DNA from: Loxodes magnus
Lineage: Eukaryota; Ciliophora; Karyorelictea; Loxodida; Loxodidae
Length of the DNA stretch: 64,000 nucleotides
NCBI GenBank assembly: GCA_946699065.1
Contig: CAMPDV010000077.1
Span: 620,001-684,000 of the forward strand
Direction of reading: 5' to 3'
In this document: one piece after another, positions 10,746-23,694 of the stretch
Layout: every line of letters starts with the position of its first letter
Numbering within the stretch: position 1 is the stretch's first letter
Made by a program: the position numbers and the translations under genes
Notes under the pieces: generated by a model
The model's input: the letters and a program-made list of their open reading frames with translations, nothing else
Database searches by the model: none
Told to the model about the DNA's origin: nothing

Positions 10746-13450
10746 TAGATTAAATAGCAGTAAGAGGAGATAACTGAAGCTTTAGAGATAGAAAATTCGA
10801 TTAGATAGAATTAGCTGCTACCTAGTTATGTTTATAAAATGAGATTGCAAAAACTAAATAAGTTTAACTAAGTTACGAAAAAAAGAATTAGTGGAAGTAA
10901 TATAATCTAAGTAAGTTTAAGAGAGAGTGAGCAAGATATTTTGAGCTTATCTTTCTTTGAATATATGGATATGATGTCCTTACTATTTACTATTTTGGTT
11001 TATTTTTTAAATTTTATCTTTCTTTATAAAATTCCCTTTTATTTGACTCTCAGCTAAACTTTTAGCTAAATATAGAAACAACTCTACCTTTAATTATTTA
11101 CAGCTCATTAAAAGAAGTAATAGAGTAGTTAAATAAAGTAGCCAGAATATAGCTAAAGTGGCTTAAGATTTAGTAGGATAGAAGAATTATGGGTAGATGT
11201 ATGAAGTAATAAGTGAAATTGTTTAGTAAGCAGTAATAGATAGACGTTCAAATCAAGCGCAATAGTGCTTTACCTTACTTTAGTTCTTATTTCTGACTAG
11301 CAAAGTAGTAGCAAGAATGCCCATGATGTAAATAGAAAATTGGTGAGAGAGATAATAAAAGTGCTAAGAATCAAGGTAATAAAAAACTGAGCGACCAGAA
11401 AGCTAAATAATATATGCTTGAAGAGATTTAAGAGATGTAAGCTAAGTATTCGGAAGGTTACAACGATTTAATAATCCTTGGCAATAAAAATGATTCGGTA
11501 AGGAACTTGAGCCCTTTCTCCACCCAGCTTTTAAAGCTAATCCTCCATATGTAAATATTTGGATTAAGCTAAATATAATTAATAAGCTAGATTGATTTAG
11601 AAGTAATACTTCCGTTTAAGCAAAGGTGCTAGAAGCAGTCTAATCAAAGCATTGAATAATATTCTATAGCGAATATGAAAAACTAATTTTAAATAGATCC
11701 TATAAACATGCTTGGGATTCTAGAAAGAAACTTAAAAACTTAAAGCACTTTTTACAATTTTAAGACTCGTCAAGCTTTTAAAAATGTATGATTTCTTAAT
11801 AACTCGAGAAGAATCAACGAATAAGATAATGTAAGATATTTGTGATAATGACGAGGAAATTAAAAAAGCCTTTTAGGATCTTAAAGTAGCAGTTAAATTT
11901 TAGAATCGGATCCTGTAAAATTCGGATCTATATAACTACCTCCACAAAACTAGAATGAAAGATCTTAATTAAATTCTATATTATTTGACTAAAAGGAGAA
12001 AGGAGGAGGGATATACTTAGCAGCAGTCTTAATCTATTTAGCCAATGCCTAAAATAGCATATTAAGTTAAATTTTAGAATATCAATAGATTGTATAAGTC
12101 ATTAAAGAGAATTGAAACATAGAAAAAACTCCATGATCTATTATGGAAATCGATCTATAACATATATGGAGTGCTAACTTAGCGAATCCAGAGTATTGTA
12201 GCTTAGCTATTCGTGATCCAGAATATGAAAAATGCAAGTAACGTTTTTATTTCGCATTTGACCTAATCCAAGACAAGAAATTATAATCACTTAACCTGCA
12301 AAAATTTTTACACTCAAAAAACATAGAATTCATAAACTACCAATTCGAACTATTTAATATTAAAGGATCTCAATAAAATTTAATAATCGAGATAAGGTAA
12401 AAAATCCCTAAAAGAGCCTCGAAAGTAATTAAAAGATATAAATAGAAAGCTAATTATCTAACAAAAGCATTAACTGAAGAGGGTAAAATTAAGGTGCATT
12501 AGCTCCGAATTAATATTTTAAGTTGCTTCTAGCTTCTCTAGAAAAAATAAACTTTTCGGAATTTTGAACTATCCTTTATAGATAAATTTCTTCTTCCATT
12601 AAAGCAGCACAAATGTAAAGTCAGATTTAGATCTTCTTCAAATCTTGTATTAACTTAAAATTCTTCTTTCTATGTCAGAATTTATATGCCAGTTAGTTTT
12701 ATCTGAGACTTACTGAGCTTCCACTCAATACTTGTTTAGAAATATTCTGAATTTAGTAGTTTTTTCTTATAATTGATAGTCTCATATCTGTATACATTCT
12801 ATAACTATAATCTATCATAAGAATACATGATAATGTACTCATATAAGAGTAACTCAAAAGATAGCCAAAAAAGAAACCTTTAGTGTTCATTATTTCTTTT
12901 CCTTGTTTAGGATAGGTATATCTATGTGGATACTGAGAAGCACCAATTCTATTTAAAATAGTTCTGGAATGTTTTCATTATCCCTAGTTTTTAAAGCTAA
13001 TTTGAACTATCATTTCTATAGTTTAAATTTTATCTGCTTTACTTTTTATATTTAAGTCTAAACCTTTATAAAACCCAGACTTTGTAAAAGCAAAATCAAA
13101 GAAAGAAATATAGGTAAAAATGAATAGGACAATCTCTTTCAAAAAAGGAAAAATATGATTAAAGAAAATAAGCTTAAAGCCAAACTGTGACTGTATAAGA
13201 TAATAAGATAGTAATATAGATATTAAAGGTTTATGCATAATCAGGTATATTCTATATATGCCATAATATTTCTTAATTAAGAGGATTGAAATTTTAATCT
13301 AAGTGATATTTTAGGAGGCATTGAATAAAATTTTATTTGATGCTAACTAGTCTTGTTAAAGAATTTAGATCAATAAGAAAAATGAAGGTTGCATATATAA
13401 GATACTAAGTATAATTGATAGTTTATTTTGGTAAATCGAAGTAAAACTGA
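10740..13450 (+). CDS. Unrecognised large protein, or two adjacent genes, with a CPWC segment
   Basis: A long stretch with plus-strand coding character and several frame changes. Readable pieces, in order: FDQIELAATQLCLQNEIAKT (10.8 kb), AKVAQDLVGQKNYGQMYEVI and VQQAVIDRRSNQAQQCFTLL (11.15 kb), QECPWCKQKIGERDNKSAKN (11.3 kb), KELEPFLHPAFKANPPYVNI (11.5 kb), ICDNDEEIKKAFQDLKVAVK (11.85 kb), KRIETQKKLHDLLWKSIYNI (12.1 kb) and FAFDLIQDKKLQSLNLQKFL (12.27 kb). The CPWC pair could be half of a zinc site. The number of frame changes (at least five) means short introns, decay, or assembly error; none can be excluded. A TGA near 13450 is a possible end. No homologous family is recognised. Confidence 0.4.
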
Positions 13451-13663
13451 TATATATAAACTGATTTAGAATTTAGAAAAGTTAAAGAGAATCAGTTATT
13501 GCGTCTTCTTTTTAGGTTAAAAGTAATATTAATGGTTATCAATAATATGTCGTTTTGTTTCATGGAAGAAACAAAAGAATTAGAATCAGAAAAAGACTAA
13601 AATAAATTGTTTGATAATCCAGCTAAGATTTAAGCTAACAACTAACTTAAATCTAATGATACT

Positions 13664-14459
13664 TCATTTTTTTCTTTTTTAGTAAACTAATTACCTTTTA
13701 GTTCTATCGAATTTTAAATTTTCAACCTCAATTTTTATGCAAATATCTTTATTATTTCTTATTTTCTTTTCACCCAGACTCTATATCTTATGCACTCTTA
13801 ATACTTTAAACAATTATTTTAAAATTTTAACCTAAAATAAAATTTAATTTCTTAGATACAATTTTAAAAGCACTTCTTTAATTTTCGTTTGAAATTTTTC
13901 ATGTCTATTATCTTTTACTTCCTGCATAACTATTATAGTGCAATTCCTTCGTTATCTCAGCTATTATTTACTTCTTTAAAACTCAACTAGAACTTACCAT
14001 GTTAAAGCATTACATTAATTTTTTATCTAGTTAATAAATTAAGCATTTTTCTTCATAGGCTTTTTTATTTCAGAATTTCTATTTTAAACGAGGTTCAGAA
14101 AAGACTAACGTTAACTTAGATTCATTACCATAAGCTATTAGTCGAATATTCTAGCACCTTTAAATTGATTTCTAATCCCTCTTAATCCTTTACTCTGTTC
14201 TTTATTTATATCAGTTTGTTTCACTTTCTAAATCTTTAGTAAGCAAGTATAATTTAACTAACTCTTCCTCTTAATTTTCTGCGACTATCTTTACAACTTA
14301 ACTGATTCAAATATAACTACTATAACTCTACTCAAAGCATTAGTTATTAGCCAATGGAAATACTAACTAAAATTACTTTTTAAAATACTATTGGATAGTC
14401 CTTTATACTCTATTGCTATAAAGTGAGATATCTGTATTCTGTTGGTTAGCTTTGCTCAT
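13664..14459 (-). CDS. Unrecognised protein, about 260 aa
   Basis: ATG 14459 gives MSKANQQNTDISLYSNRVQR, then IVAENQEEELVKLYLLTKDL. One frame change near 14250 leads to QTDINKEQSKGLRGIRNQFK, VQNRNSEIKKPMKKNAQFIN and SLGEKKIRNNKDICIKIEVE, ending at TGA 13666-13664. The 796-bp span is not a multiple of three, as expected for one intron. It is basic overall, with no recognised domain. The opposite strand here also reads open but has few G-starting codons, so the minus strand is preferred. Confidence 0.45.
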
Positions 14460-15342
14460 TTATAAGTCTAAAGAAGTATAAAGAGGAATGAGTGTAAGAC
14501 TTATAGGATTATTCTTAAGGTTAATTGCTAAAGATACTCAATTATAGATAGTGTATTTAGAATGAATCAGGATTCATCTTAATAATAAGCTATCAAAGGC
14601 AAATATTTATGGTTACAAAAGAAGTAATCAAGTTAGGAACAGATAATAGTGGTAAATAGCCAAAGAGTTCTAGTATATAGAACTTTTAAAAAGTAAAGCA
14701 GATATCAATAAAGTAGTTACTTTGAAAAGAGGTTCTTTAGTGCAATGTTTCATATATTCTTTAAGTTTAGAACCTGTTTTGCATATAAATAACCTTTTAT
14801 TCTCATTATAGATATTTTTATAACTTTACTAGTTCTCCAGACTAAATATTTGAGATCTCGTTAATATACTTTCAAGCCATAAATTATAATTCAATCACTT
14901 AAATTATCATACAATAGTTAATGAATCTTCAACTTTATTAAAGTGTACTTTAAGCTCATCGTTTTTTTTGTTTATTAGGTAATTTAATTTTTTTCCTTAA
15001 TAGGGACTCAGTTTATAACCATAAGCATACAGACATAATTAATAAATTTTAATTATGAATGTAAAGTTAAACTTTGTATTATATCATTTACTTCATTCTT
15101 TAATGGGTTTTTGTTATTAAACTAACGTGTTACCTTCTAGTTGTTTTAATTTCCTTTTGCATAACAGAGTTGAATAATCAAATTAATATTCCCCCCATTT
15201 AGCTATTATGTTTTTAATGTTATTTGCGTTGACCAATTTTTCTTTTTGCTTATATCGATATCTTATTCAAAATTATTGAAGAGAAGTTTCAAAAACAATA
15301 ACTTATTCTAGCATCCTAATAACTTCTTTATATGCAGTAGAT

Positions 15343-17110
15343 ATGTTAACTTTAATTTAAATAGTAGCAATAAATCACTCATCTTAGATTACATCTCTAC
15401 TTTTAGAGCCATAATAACAAGATACAATACACTAACTAAACACAATACTAGATTCTAATAAGTTAATGTGCTAAAAGCAAGGCATTGAAAATGTCTCTTA
15501 GTTATAAGCAATCGATATATCTTATGTAACTATTTCAGTCTCCATTATTTCTATAGTATTAGTATAAAATCTAGAATTGTATTACCAAGTTACAAAAGTT
15601 AGTGATAGCTAAATGGATTAATTAGTTAAAAGGGTTATAAAATATTCGTTAAGATGGATTGTGTGGAGATATAAGATCCTATAATTAAACGTTAGTTTAT
15701 AAATATAGATTAAGATAATGGAAGAAGGTAAAGAGAGATATCATGTTACAATATTCATTGTTACTAAGACCTAACTGATATACAATAATTAAAGTGCTTA
15801 ATCAAAATAAGCTTATTATGTTAAAAATTTTGTACTACAAGAATCTCAAATGATTAGATAAATTTAACTAGAAAGCATTATAAAATAGAGATTTTATCCT
15901 GTCTAAATAGAGATAAATAATGAGAAAGCATTATATTAGTTACAGTATAAAAATTTAACAAAGTTAAAAATAGTTCTAAATATAGATGTTTAGCAGGCTT
16001 TCAGAAAGCAAGTTTTAATAATCTTAGCTTTCTAAGTTAAAGCTGCTTAATAATAATTATATTGCTATTTCTAAGCTCTTAAATAGTAACCCTTTTTGGA
16101 ATCTTATGATAAGTCTTTATATAAACATACTATCTAATGTTCTTACTTCAACTTGCTTTTGATGCACTAAAAGCTTTGCTGCAAATTGCTTATAGATGTA
16201 TTTAAAACTTCTTTATTTCTTATTATAAAAATCTAAGATCTTAATTATAAAAAGTCTAATAAAGCATTATAACAGATTATTATAGACATCTTCTTAATTC
16301 TACCTATAAAAAGAGAAAGCGATATTTATTTCAATAAAATGGTAAAATAATTAGCTTTAATTTTAAAATAGTTTAGTAGCATTTAATTAAAGCTAAATAT
16401 ATACACTAGTTTAAATAGCTTTAGCTGTATAATCATGTAATAATAAAAAGCTTAACTAAAGCTTAGAAATAATAGTTAGAAATTATCAGTTTAGAGTGTA
16501 ATAAAAATAGTCTGCTTTATGAGTTTCGTAGTCATATTAAATTTTGGTTTTATAAAGGAAAAAAATTTAGATTAATTAGAATTATATTTAGGTTATCTTT
16601 TTAGATAAGAGAAAGGATTTGATTATGAAGTAGTTGTTGGATATAAAAAGAAATGCTACCATAATGAATAGCTATATAAAGCTGGTATTTATATCTGTTG
16701 GTGATTTTACAAAATTAAGAATTTTATATTTAGAATCTTTATAATTATAATGTAGCCAATATTGATGACGCTAAAGATAAATCAGTTCGTTAATATTAGT
16801 GATAAAGATTTTTATATCTAATATCTCAACTCATATATATTAAAATAGCGCAAAAAAGCTAATTAACGTTATATTGGGAGAATAACTTTACTGAACTACT
16901 TTTTAATTATTAAGATAGTTGTTTAAGAAAAATAGAAATGAAAATAAGTGCTTTTCTTCTGATGGAAAGGAAGTTAAAATGTTTAATTTCTTTATATAGA
17001 TTTAGACGTAAATGTATAATAGTGCCAACATAAACTTTTTCTAATAATATTAAAATAGTTAAACCAATTAAAGATAGATAACTCTTGTATAACCTTCATT
17101 TTGTAACTTG
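15343..17110 (+). CDS. Unrecognised protein, about 580 aa
   Basis: From ATG 15343 (MLTLIQIVAINHSSQITSLL) one frame continues to about 16696. It includes TKVSDSQMDQLVKRVIKYSL, KIMEEGKERYHVTIFIVTKT, LGYLFRQEKGFDYEVVVGYK and KCYHNEQLYKAGIYICWW (the second W is TGA). Removing a 23-nt GT...AG segment at 16697-16719 joins it to YNYNVANIDDAKDKSVRQYQ. A further shift leads to CFSSDGKEVKMFNFF near 16960. The true start could lie upstream, and the end near 17110 is approximate. It converges on the minus-strand gene ending at 17343. Function is unknown. Confidence 0.45.
16697..16719 (+). other. Candidate 23-nt intron
   Basis: Starts GTTGGTGATT and ends AAATTAAG. Its length is 2 modulo 3, and its removal connects the two parts of the gene that show coding character (GIYI before, YNYNVANIDDAKD after). 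Very short introns are known in several ciliate lineages. A one-base indel is the alternative. Confidence 0.35.
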
Positions 17111-17342
17111 CTTATACTTATTAAGTGTTTAAACCTTTATAAATTCAAATAAATTGTGAACAAAAAATATATAATAACTTTTTGCTTAATTTGTAAAATT
17201 AACTGTTAGATTAGTTCTCAGAAAAAGATATTCTGTAATCTCTATTTTAGCTTTTTTTTCTTTATGCTTATGTAGTTTAGTAAAGGCTAAAAATACTTTT
17301 TTGCGACTATTTGTTAATTCTACTCTGGTTTAATCTAATTTT

Positions 17343-18893
17343 TCAAATATGTAAAATAATTAGAAAACTGCTCATATCTCTTAAGCTATAACTACTGCTA
17401 TCTTCTTTCAATTTAAAATGACTATGAGTTATATTTATCAATCTTGCAAGACATTATTCTAATTCTTGAGATTTTTATTTCTCTTTAGAATATTAGAAAT
17501 ATAATAAAATTATACGCTTAAATATAAGAGGAAAAAATCCTTATATATTCTTTAACTGTGTCTACTATATGAAATATTGTGAAAAGGCAGATTCTATGCT
17601 TACCTTATCTCTATGATTTCTTTTTTCTTTATATAAATTAAGTTCCTTGCAAATAGCTTTATAAAGATTACATCTATAAGAAGAAAATACTTCAGTCATT
17701 ATCTTCCAGCATGTTCTATAGTATTTCTGTTTGCTATTTAGAGATACATTTTCAGGGATATTGATTTCATCAAGAAAACCCATAATTTTATTCATATATA
17801 ATAGTATAGCAGCATTATGCTTAAATCTCTTATTATTTATAGTTTATCATATAAGTAATAAATTAAACTACTAAATTACAGCATGATCCTAACCTTATCT
17901 TTTCAGCAAGACTTTAATCATTGAAATTTTTCCATGGCTCGTTTCATTTATTTTTTTGTAATTATTTTCTTTCGTTTTTATGGATAATGATATCAATAGA
18001 ATTATCTACTGTAATGAATAAACAATTTAAAGATATTATTATAAGCTATATTTATTCCTTATAAGGTCCAAATGCTCTAACTTCTTAATGGATTATATTT
18101 TAAATTATAATTAATTTTCTAAATGAAGATTTTCTTAAGTTCCTATAATATTACTTTCTTAAAGTTTTTGTCTTATTTAAATATATCAAAATTCCTTAGT
18201 TTTGACTTAAAGAAATTAGATTTTACTTTACTTTTTTTCTTAATTTCTTGGATAAATAAAGTTAGAATACCTTTAAATAAGATAGTAGAATAAGTATGAT
18301 TATTGCTAAAATAATATTTTTAATTTATTTTCTTCTTTATTTCCATTTCCTCTTTAGATAGTTAGACTTTAATTTATTTTTATTAGCCTTTAACTAGCAT
18401 ACTTCTTATATCTTTCTAAAGGGATAAGAATCTTTTATTAAACCTTCAAAAAATTATCTATTAAAGATCTTTAATCATAATTTGATAGACCTAAAACTTG
18501 AAGTAACTTCATATTAAAAGAGTTTGTATAGGAAGAAAAACCCTGCAGATAAGTAACCAGGCAAAAAATAGCTCAAAAGTAAATTAATAATTCTTTCATT
18601 TCGTAAATTAGTTAATTAATAAAAAATTTTGCTTATTTGTTAAAGTCAAGAAATGCTTTAAAACTAATAGACTCTTTATTTCCAATCTGCTTCTGGACAG
18701 ATTTCTACTGGCTTTCCGCTTTGTACTTTTTAGGATGTTTGTTGAGACTCAGATCTTCTGTAGCAATATCTGATAAATAATTCAATCTTAATAATGCTTT
18801 TAAAATTCTTTAATTTTTATCTTCTTCGAACTTCAAAACATCTTAGTCTTTTACAGTTTATTTTGTCAGACGATATTCGATTCCTTTTTTCAT
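17343..18893 (-). CDS. Unrecognised protein, 516 aa
   Basis: A single uninterrupted frame from ATG 18893 (MKKGIEYRLTKQTVKDQDVL) to TGA 17345-17343. Parts: LSDIATEDLSLNKHPKKYKA, QVLGLSNYDQRSLIDNFLKV, MGFLDEINIPENVSLNSKQK, and CNLYKAICKELNLYKEKRNH. Three internal TGA codons read as Trp; TAA and TAG are common Gln codons. A hydrophobic stretch near residue 110 (LLIYFWAIFCLVTYL) could be a membrane helix. The first about 85 codons and about 95 bp upstream lie inside the left arm of an inverted repeat, whose other copy is at 21575-21924. No known domain is recognised. Confidence 0.55.
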
Positions 18894-18987
18894 TAATTTT
18901 AGTAATTAATTTAAGTGAGTATTTTTTTTAATTTTACCAACTACACTGATTTATTTTATTATTATTTTTCCACTTTTTCTATTTACA
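18640..18987. repeat. Left arm of a 0.35-kb inverted repeat
   Basis: The reverse complement matches 21575-21924 over about 348-350 bp with only scattered differences (for example TTCATTAA versus TTCAGGAA near 18890, and one or two substitutions near 18650-18710). It covers the 5' end of the 516-aa gene and its upstream sequence. The arms are separated by 2.59 kb of AT-rich DNA. Confidence 0.9.
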
Positions 18988-21574
18988 ATTATTGATAGCT
19001 TCATATTCCAATCCTTATTAGATAACTTATAAAATTATTTCAAGAACTTCTATAAGTTTATTACGATTGTTAACTAATGATATCAATAATATAATTTGAT
19101 AAATATAAATAAATAAAATGAAATACAAAATAAAAAATAGTATAAAATTAAGTAAATTTAGCCTATCTTAAACTTCAAATTCGTAACTAAAAACTGTAAA
19201 TATATTTACAATTCAACATATACCAGTACTACTATGACAAAATATCCTATTACTGATATTATTAAAATTGCTATAAAAGTAAATTGTTTAGATAACTTCT
19301 ATGTATTTATATCAGAATGATTATATCAATAAAATTAGTTTAACATTTTGAAAATTAGAAATTTATAACAATTTTTATTAGCAATATTCTTTTTTAGTAT
19401 TAAGATTTCTCTATCTATTTTTGTAACGCTTAATTGATCAGTGAATGGTATTATTTTATTTTAAATTCGATATAATATATGTATTTTAATCTTTATTTTC
19501 ATTTTTTTATGTTTTTTAAGACTTAATTATTATTTTTTTAATTCAAGAATTCCTTTTTAAATAATTTTTCATTAGTTCATTTAAAAAATGATATAGTTTA
19601 TTAATATACAAGTCAGATATGTTAATAAAATTATGTTTATTGTTATTCCTATGCTTATGATCGAATTTATGTTATTTTTTTATTATGCTTACAATTTCTT
19701 AATAATGATATTCAAAGAAAGATTTTACTTTTAATTTTTCTCTTTTTAATATATCTAATTTTTTAAAAGTTTAAACTATTTAATGATAGTTTTTATTGTT
19801 TAAATTAATTTTTTAAATAATAATATTTTTAACTTTACTAATAATGCGTTTTTTAACCAACTTTTTAATCAATTTTTTATTTATATATTATGAAGATTTG
19901 CTCTTAATAGAATGGAAGTAATTACATTAAAAATTTAATTTTTTAATTCTAAAATGTTGCTATTTTCCTAAATAAGAAATTTAAAATATCTGATTCAATT
20001 TAGTTATATAATATGTCTTTATAAATTTTATAAGCACGAAAAAGGATAAAATTTAGATTTAAAATAATTTAAAAGCTTTTAAGCAATATAACTATATCAA
20101 ATAAAGATATTAATTGGTAAATATTGGTTTAATTATTTGCTTCTTTATAAAAAATAAGAGCTTATTTTTTTAAATTACTATAAAATATTTTTAGAGCTTT
20201 ATATTATGAAAAGCTTAAACAATCTAATAAATAAGTAATAGAAATTTGAAAATATTAGTTTCAACAATTAAAATAAGGATTAAAGATTTGACACAATAAA
20301 AACTAAAAGAGATACAAAAATGTTGAAGAAGATAAAATATTATAGTGAAATAGAATTTCACTTAAGTAATTGATAAAAATGATTATTTAAAATTTTTATT
20401 TGATTTAGTTTAAAAATTATTAAAACTGAAATTAAAATTATATATTTTTAATTTTTGTAATTCGTAATAAATAAAAATAATTACAATTATAAATAATATT
20501 TTCTTAGAAATAAAGAATAATTTTCTCTAAAAGTTATAAAATAAGAAAACAATCTTATAAAGAGAAACTGCTCTTATCAACTCTAGTATTTTAGATTAAA
20601 AAATATACTAAAATAATAAATTATTTTAAAGAAGTATAATTTCAGAAGATATATTATAATTTCAATTTAATAATATATGCATTTAGTAGGCAACTTCCAT
20701 TATAAAATGATTATCTTCTAAAAAAGAAAATCTTAAAGAAGATAAAGAATAATGAACAACATTAATGTAATAATTCTTATTATATAAACCAAATAATAAT
20801 TGATTATAATAAAATAATTTTTTTAACTTGTCAATTTAATAAAATTATGTAAACATTTAAGAAATAATTATATAAAATGAAAAAGAAAAGGTATAATTTA
20901 GATTTATAAAATGTAGCATTCTCTAAAATTAATGCTAATAAGAAAATAAATATTATAATTAGGCTAAAAATATGCATTATTAAAAAAGAAATATAAAAAA
21001 GGTAATATAAATAAGCATTCTATTTTTTTATTTAATAGAGTTTATAAAACAATAAATTAAGAATAATTTAAACTTATATAACTAATATAATTGCATCATT
21101 TTATGTATCTAATTAATGTTTTATAGATCTTAAGAATTAAAAAAAATTCAGAATAATAATAATTTACCACCAGAAAATTAACAATTATTTCATCTTTTTT
21201 ACCGTAAATCTAGTAAGCATAATTTTATTTTAAGATAAATTTGCTAAGGAAAAATATATTAAGCAAAAAAGAAGGTTATTAAGTCATAAATATTAGAGAA
21301 AATTTCTGCTCAAGCAAATAAATAAAATTTTAGATTAATGAAAAACGAATTATCGTAGGATAACTACTAATTTTGTTTCTATCTTAAAGATAAAAATTCT
21401 TTAATTACAAAAGCCTAAAGGATTTAAGAATCTGTTAAGATTACAGAAAGGTTCATTAACTAGAAAATTAAATAAATAAATTAAAGAAAAAATGTAATCT
21501 TAATATTTAGAGCATGCAGATTATTCGTAAAAGTATTTTTTAATAATGATTGGAATATGAAATTATAAATAAAA
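18988..21574. other. AT-rich spacer without a recognisable gene
   Basis: About 2.6 kb of extremely A+T-rich sequence dominated by poly-A/T and TAT runs. No frame on either strand shows the G-starting codon bias seen in the neighbouring genes. I see no RNA gene, tandem array or transposase motif. It may be intergenic DNA or the interior of a degenerate element bounded by the two inverted-repeat arms. Confidence 0.6.
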
Positions 21575-21924
21575 TGTAAATAGAAAAAGTGGAAAAATAA
21601 TAATAAAATAAATCAGTGTAGTTGGTAAAATTAAAAAAAATACTCACTTAAATTAATTACTAAAATTCCTGAAAAAAGGAATCGAATATCGTCTGACAAA
21701 ATAAACTGTAAAAGACTAAGATGTTTTGAAGTTCGAAGAAGATAAAAATTAAAGAATTTTAAAAGCATTATTAAGATTGAATTATTTATCAGATATTGCT
21801 ACAGAAGATCTGAGTCTCAACAAACATCCTAAAAAGTACAAAGCGGAAAACCAGTAGAAATCTGTCCAGAAGCAGATTGGAAATAAAGAGTCTATTAGTT
21901 TTAAAGCATTTCTTGGCTTTAAAA
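21575..21924. repeat. Right arm of the 0.35-kb inverted repeat (truncated gene copy)
   Basis: An inverted copy of 18640-18987. On the plus strand it encodes KKGIEYRLTKQTVKDQDVL onward to FKAFLGF, the first about 85 codons of the gene at 17343-18893. After 21924 the similarity stops and AT-rich DNA follows, so this is a 5' fragment. The start-codon position differs between the arms: the left has ATG, the right reads CTG. Confidence 0.85.
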
Positions 21925-23694
21925 TTTAAAATTTTCTATATTAAGATGTTTTTTAGTAAACTAAGGCTTTATCTAATTTTACTTCGAATATTTTTTGTTT
22001 AATATATGAATAAACATGTATTTTAGATTGAAACATAATTTAATATTTGATTTAAAAAAATTTAATTTTATTTATTATTAAATGGATTTTTATAACACTA
22101 AATTTGATCTTAAAATATGTAAAATCTAATTGATTTTCCAATATTTTTAAATAGTAAATATAACTTACCATTTTCTTAAAACTATCGTAATTTTTAAATA
22201 GAATTTGTATTTATTATCTTTATTATTAAATATATTTATAGATTTGTAAATTTTTTATTTTATAAGCACTTGGATTTATAAAGAAATATTTAAAAATATT
22301 AAACTATTTTAAAAAAATTCATTTTTTTCAAGTTCTTGCTAATTTATAATGATTTTATTTAAGGAAATTATGCTTAGTTATGCATAATTTCAATATTCAT
22401 AAATGAAAATTATTATTTACTATAATAAATAAAAATATATTAAATTTATTTAATTAGATATTTTTTCAATTTTCCTCTTTTATTTTTTTACTGTATAGAT
22501 AAAATTTTTATTTTCTTTTGAGTAATAAAATATAAAAAATAGCTTTTTATTATTTTTATTCTTAATTTCTTATAAATATATAATATCATCATATTTTTAT
22601 AAAATTAAGAATATATTAAATTTACTAATAATGTATCCTACATTTATTTCTCAATATTTTGCAAATATATCCAGCTATAAAAAATCCTTATTTATTAATA
22701 TTGTAAGTATTTCTGGTATTTTCATCTATTTCTTATTGAATTTTTAATTTTATAACTTATTGAAAATCTCACTTTAAATAGCTAATTTCATATTATTTTT
22801 TTAGTTTCTTGACTTTAATTTAAAAATGACTAATCCTAGAGCAACTTAATATGTTTGTTACTTTTTAAATAATGTAATGTACTTTTATGTATAAATAATA
22901 CATAATTTTCCTAATTATATTTTTATTTGACTATACATAAACTAATATTAATTATCTAAGTTAACATACTTTAACATGACTAGAACATTATTAAAATAAT
23001 TTATTTCTGATTAAATTAAATTTAGCAACTCCTATATCTGCTTATTATAATTACTTTAATTTACTTAATTTATCATTTAATAGTTTTACATACTATAATT
23101 AGATAAAACTCTTAATTATATAAAATTGCTAATAATTAATTTTAAACATAGAAATTAAATTTCCTTACATTTTCTAACTAACTAGCATTGAATATTTGTA
23201 AAAGAAAATAAAGGAGCAAGTGATTACAATTATATGGATATATTATTTCTAATCGGATTATAAATATATTTTTAAATAATAAAAAATGATTTTAGAGAAA
23301 TATTATTAAATTCTTTAAAGAATAATATAAAGTTTGTATAGACAAGAGTTGATAAAATATACAAAAATATAATTAATCTTATTGAGTACATTATAACTAA
23401 GGTTCCTATATAATGCTATTTATTATTGCTTTTTTATAAATTTTATTTTATATAAAAGTTAGATTTAAATAATTATCCAAATTTTAAGTATTTTATTATA
23501 ATCAATCTTAAACTTATTTTCTACTTTAAATATTTAGATTTCAAATATCTTATAAATATATTCATTGCGCTATTTTCAAAATTTTATATGTCTATCAAAT
23601 ATAAATTGCAAATACTTAAAAAATTGATTAATTATACTAAATTCGCTAATCTAAAATCTTTGTGACTCTTCTTTATTAAAAAAAGCTGATTTGC
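21925..23694. other. AT-rich region, no gene seen
   Basis: About 1.8 kb of A+T-rich sequence with long T and A runs and no frame with coding character on either strand. No known repeat or RNA motif was recognised. Confidence 0.55.

Noticed and set aside
13023-13238. Minus-strand 71-codon hydrophobic frame
   Set aside because: It is antisense to plus-strand coding character and has Phe/Ile-rich composition typical of AT-rich antisense frames.
13547-14730. Plus-strand protein starting MSFCFMEETKELES
   Set aside because: The frame is open only because nothing is a stop. Beyond 13660 it lacks G-starting codons, while the minus strand shows strong coding character.
18640-21924. MITE or internally eliminated sequence bounded by the 0.35-kb repeats
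   Set aside because: The arms are gene sequence, no TA or other short duplication flanks them, and no transposase is visible inside; an inverted partial gene duplication explains them better.
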